Shown here: piece after piece, positions 14,584 through 15,915 of the stretch
How the letters are laid out: each line of letters opens with the position of its first letter
Position numbering within the stretch: the first letter of the stretch is position 1
Assembly (NCBI GenBank): GCA_046714215.1
Contig: JBKKBM010000111.1
Location: 1-15,915, forward strand
Source of the DNA: DATLCI01 sp046714215
GTDB lineage: Bacteria > Acidobacteriota > Terriglobia > Terriglobales > Acidobacteriaceae
Reading direction: 5' to 3'
Length of the DNA stretch: 15,915 nt
Program-made: the position numbers and the translations under genes
The notes under the pieces: model-generated
The model's input: only the letters and a program-made list of their open reading frames with translations
What the model was told of the DNA's origin: nothing
Databases searched by the model: none

Positions 14584-15915
14584 TCACTTCTTGTCTTCGA
14601 CGTCGACGTACTCAGCGTCGATCACGCCTTCGTCTTTCTTCTTGTCGTCCCCGGTGGCGGAGCCGGTTTCGCTGCCTCCGTTTGCCGAAGAAGCGCCGCC
14701 GCCGGCCCCGTCAGCCGGTGGTTGCGCCGCCTTGTACATAGCTTCCGCCACCTTGTGCGAAGCGGTCGTCAGCTTCTCACGCGCGGCATTCATCTCGGCC
14801 ACTTCGTTGCGGTCAAGCGCCTGCTTGGCTTCACCCAGCGCCGTCTCAACGGCGGACTTATCGTCGGCTGAGACCTTGTCTCCATTCTCCTTCATCATCT
14901 TCTCGATGTTGTAGATGGTGGAGTCAAGCTGATTGTGCGCTTCGATCTTCTCGCGCAGTTCCTTGTCTTCGGTGGCGTGGGCCTCGGCTTCCTTGGCCAT
15001 GCGCTCCACTTCCTCTTTGCTCAGACCGGAAGAAGAGGTGATGGTGATCTTCTGATCCTTGCCTGTGGCGCGGTCTTTTGCGGTCACGTTGAGGATGCCG
15101 TTGGCGTCGATGTCAAAGGTGACTTCGATCTGGGGCACGCCGCGCGGCGCCGGCGGAATCCCGGTGAGGTGGAACTTGCCCAGCGTACGGTTGTCCTTCG
15201 ACATCGGCCGCTCACCCTGGAGGATGTGGATCTCGACCGAGGGCTGGCTATCAGCCGCCGTCGAGAACACTTCCGTCTTCTTGGTCGGGATGGTGGTGTT
15301 ACGCGGGATCATCCCGGTAGCGACACCGCCCAAAGTCTCGATGGAGAGCGTGAGCGGAGTCACGTCGAGCAGCAGCAGGTCTTTGACTTCGCCGCCGAGG
15401 ACACCCGCCTGAAGCGCGGCGCCGATGGCGACGACTTCATCCGGGTTCACGCCCTTGTGCGGTTCTCTGCCGAAGAGTTCCTTGACCAGCGCCTGGATGC
15501 GGGGCATACGGGTCTGGCCCCCGACGAGCACGACCTCATTGATCTTGCCGATATCGACGCCCGCGTCTTTCATGGCCTGTTTGCACGGCCCCACCGAGCG
15601 CTGGATGATGTCTTCGACCAACTGCTCCAGGCGCGCGCGGCTCAGCTTCTTCACCAAGTGCTTAGGTCCCGTAGCGTCAGCGGTGATGAAGGGCAGATTG
15701 ATTTCCGTCTCCATGGTGGTGGAGAGCTCGATCTTGGCTTTTTCCGCACCGTCGCGCAGACGCTGCAGGGCCATCTCATTGCCCTTGGCGCGCAGGTCGA
15801 GGCTTTCATCGCGCTTGAATTCGTCCACCAGCCACTCGACGATCTTGTTATCGATGTTGTCGCCGCCGAGGTGAGTGTCACCGTTGGTGGACTTCACTTC
15901 GATGACGCCTTCACC
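14584..15915 (-). CDS. dnaK: Chaperone DnaK (Hsp70), C-terminal 443 residues, 5' end outside window
   Basis: The C-terminal two thirds of Hsp70, the ATP-driven chaperone partnered by the J-domain protein downstream. The frame is open to the window edge. Against a usual length of about 640, some 195-200 N-terminal residues, including the phosphate-loop start of the ATPase domain, are missing. Visible parts are the rest of the ATPase domain (TNGDTHLGG, ITADATGPKH, LVGGQTRMP, then NPDEVVAIGAA), the interdomain linker KDLLLLDVTPLTL (near 15381), the substrate-binding beta domain (NTTIPTKK, HILQGERPM, GVPQIEVTFDIDANGILNV), the helical lid, a Gly/Ser/Ala-rich linker and the acidic end DAEYVDVEDKK. 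All are standard. The promoter and any HspR operator lie outside the window. Confidence 0.97.
   Translation of the reverse strand, partial: GEGVIEVKSTNGDTHLGGDNIDNKIVEWLVDEFKRDESLDLRAKGNEMALQRLRDGAEKAKIELSTTMETEINLPFITADATGPKHLVKKLSRARLEQLVEDIIQRSVGPCKQAMKDAGVDIGKINEVVLVGGQTRMPRIQALVKELFGREPHKGVNPDEVVAIGAALQAGVLGGEVKDLLLLDVTPLTLSIETLGGVATGMIPRNTTIPTKKTEVFSTAADSQPSVEIHILQGERPMSKDNRTLGKFHLTGIPPAPRGVPQIEVTFDIDANGILNVTAKDRATGKDQKITITSSSGLSKEEVERMAKEAEAHATEDKELREKIEAHNQLDSTIYNIEKMMKENGDKVSADDKSAVETALGEAKQALDRNEVAEMNAAREKLTTASHKVAEAMYKAAQPPADGAGGGASSANGGSETGSATGDDKKKDEGVIDAEYVDVEDKK

Overview
The window looks like a chromosomal core region of an acidobacterium, probably class Terriglobia/Koribacter-like. 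This is an inference from gene content and order: an Omp85 protein, a SurA-N-like chaperone, TamB and Pcm in a row; an HspR-type regulator behind a class B DnaJ and DnaK; a LytTR regulator beside a zinc-ribbon membrane protein; and GC-rich intergenic hairpins and short tandem repeats of a kind I associate with that phylum. An outer membrane is certain from the Omp85 and TamB genes. No mobile element, phage gene, CRISPR array, tRNA or rRNA was seen.

Layout. (1) 1-1518, plus strand: a membrane zinc-ribbon protein, a 217-bp gap holding five consecutive small hairpins and a strong TATAAT, a LytTR response regulator that may be translated from a nearly leaderless mRNA, then a rho-independent terminator. 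(2) 1517-3614, minus strand: a ThiF/MoeB-type E1-like adenylyltransferase, then an exported Pro/Ala-rich protein ending in an LPESS-hydrophobic-Arg tail that resembles a C-terminal sorting signal. (3) 3661-12284, plus strand: an envelope-biogenesis operon. It runs Omp85 (GTG start, about seven POTRA repeats), a periplasmic SurA-N-like chaperone without a PPIase domain (1-nt stop/start overlap), TamB and Pcm. (4) 12322-15915, minus strand: a heat-shock cluster read as dnaK (5' end beyond the window), a secreted NTF2-like protein, a DnaJ/CbpA-type co-chaperone and hspR. DnaJ and hspR overlap by 1 nt.

How the parts fit. The plus-strand operon joins an outer-membrane insertase, a periplasmic chaperone for unfolded outer-membrane proteins, the envelope-spanning TamB and a protein-repair methyltransferase. 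The minus-strand cluster is cytosolic protein quality control with its likely repressor. The secreted NTF2-like gene inside it does not match that theme and is bordered by repeats on both sides.

The non-coding DNA is more unusual than the genes. It holds a five-hairpin array (541-638), a roughly 7-bp repeat in the omp85 leader (3739-3787), an 8-bp repeat between pcm and hspR (12281-12320), a 9-bp repeat before dnaJ (13786-13812), and a duplicated hairpin unit between dnaK and the NTF2-like gene (14449-14528). I found no clearly new multi-gene system. The best candidates for something undescribed are the hairpin array, the Omp85/chaperone/TamB operon and the LPESS-tailed exported protein.
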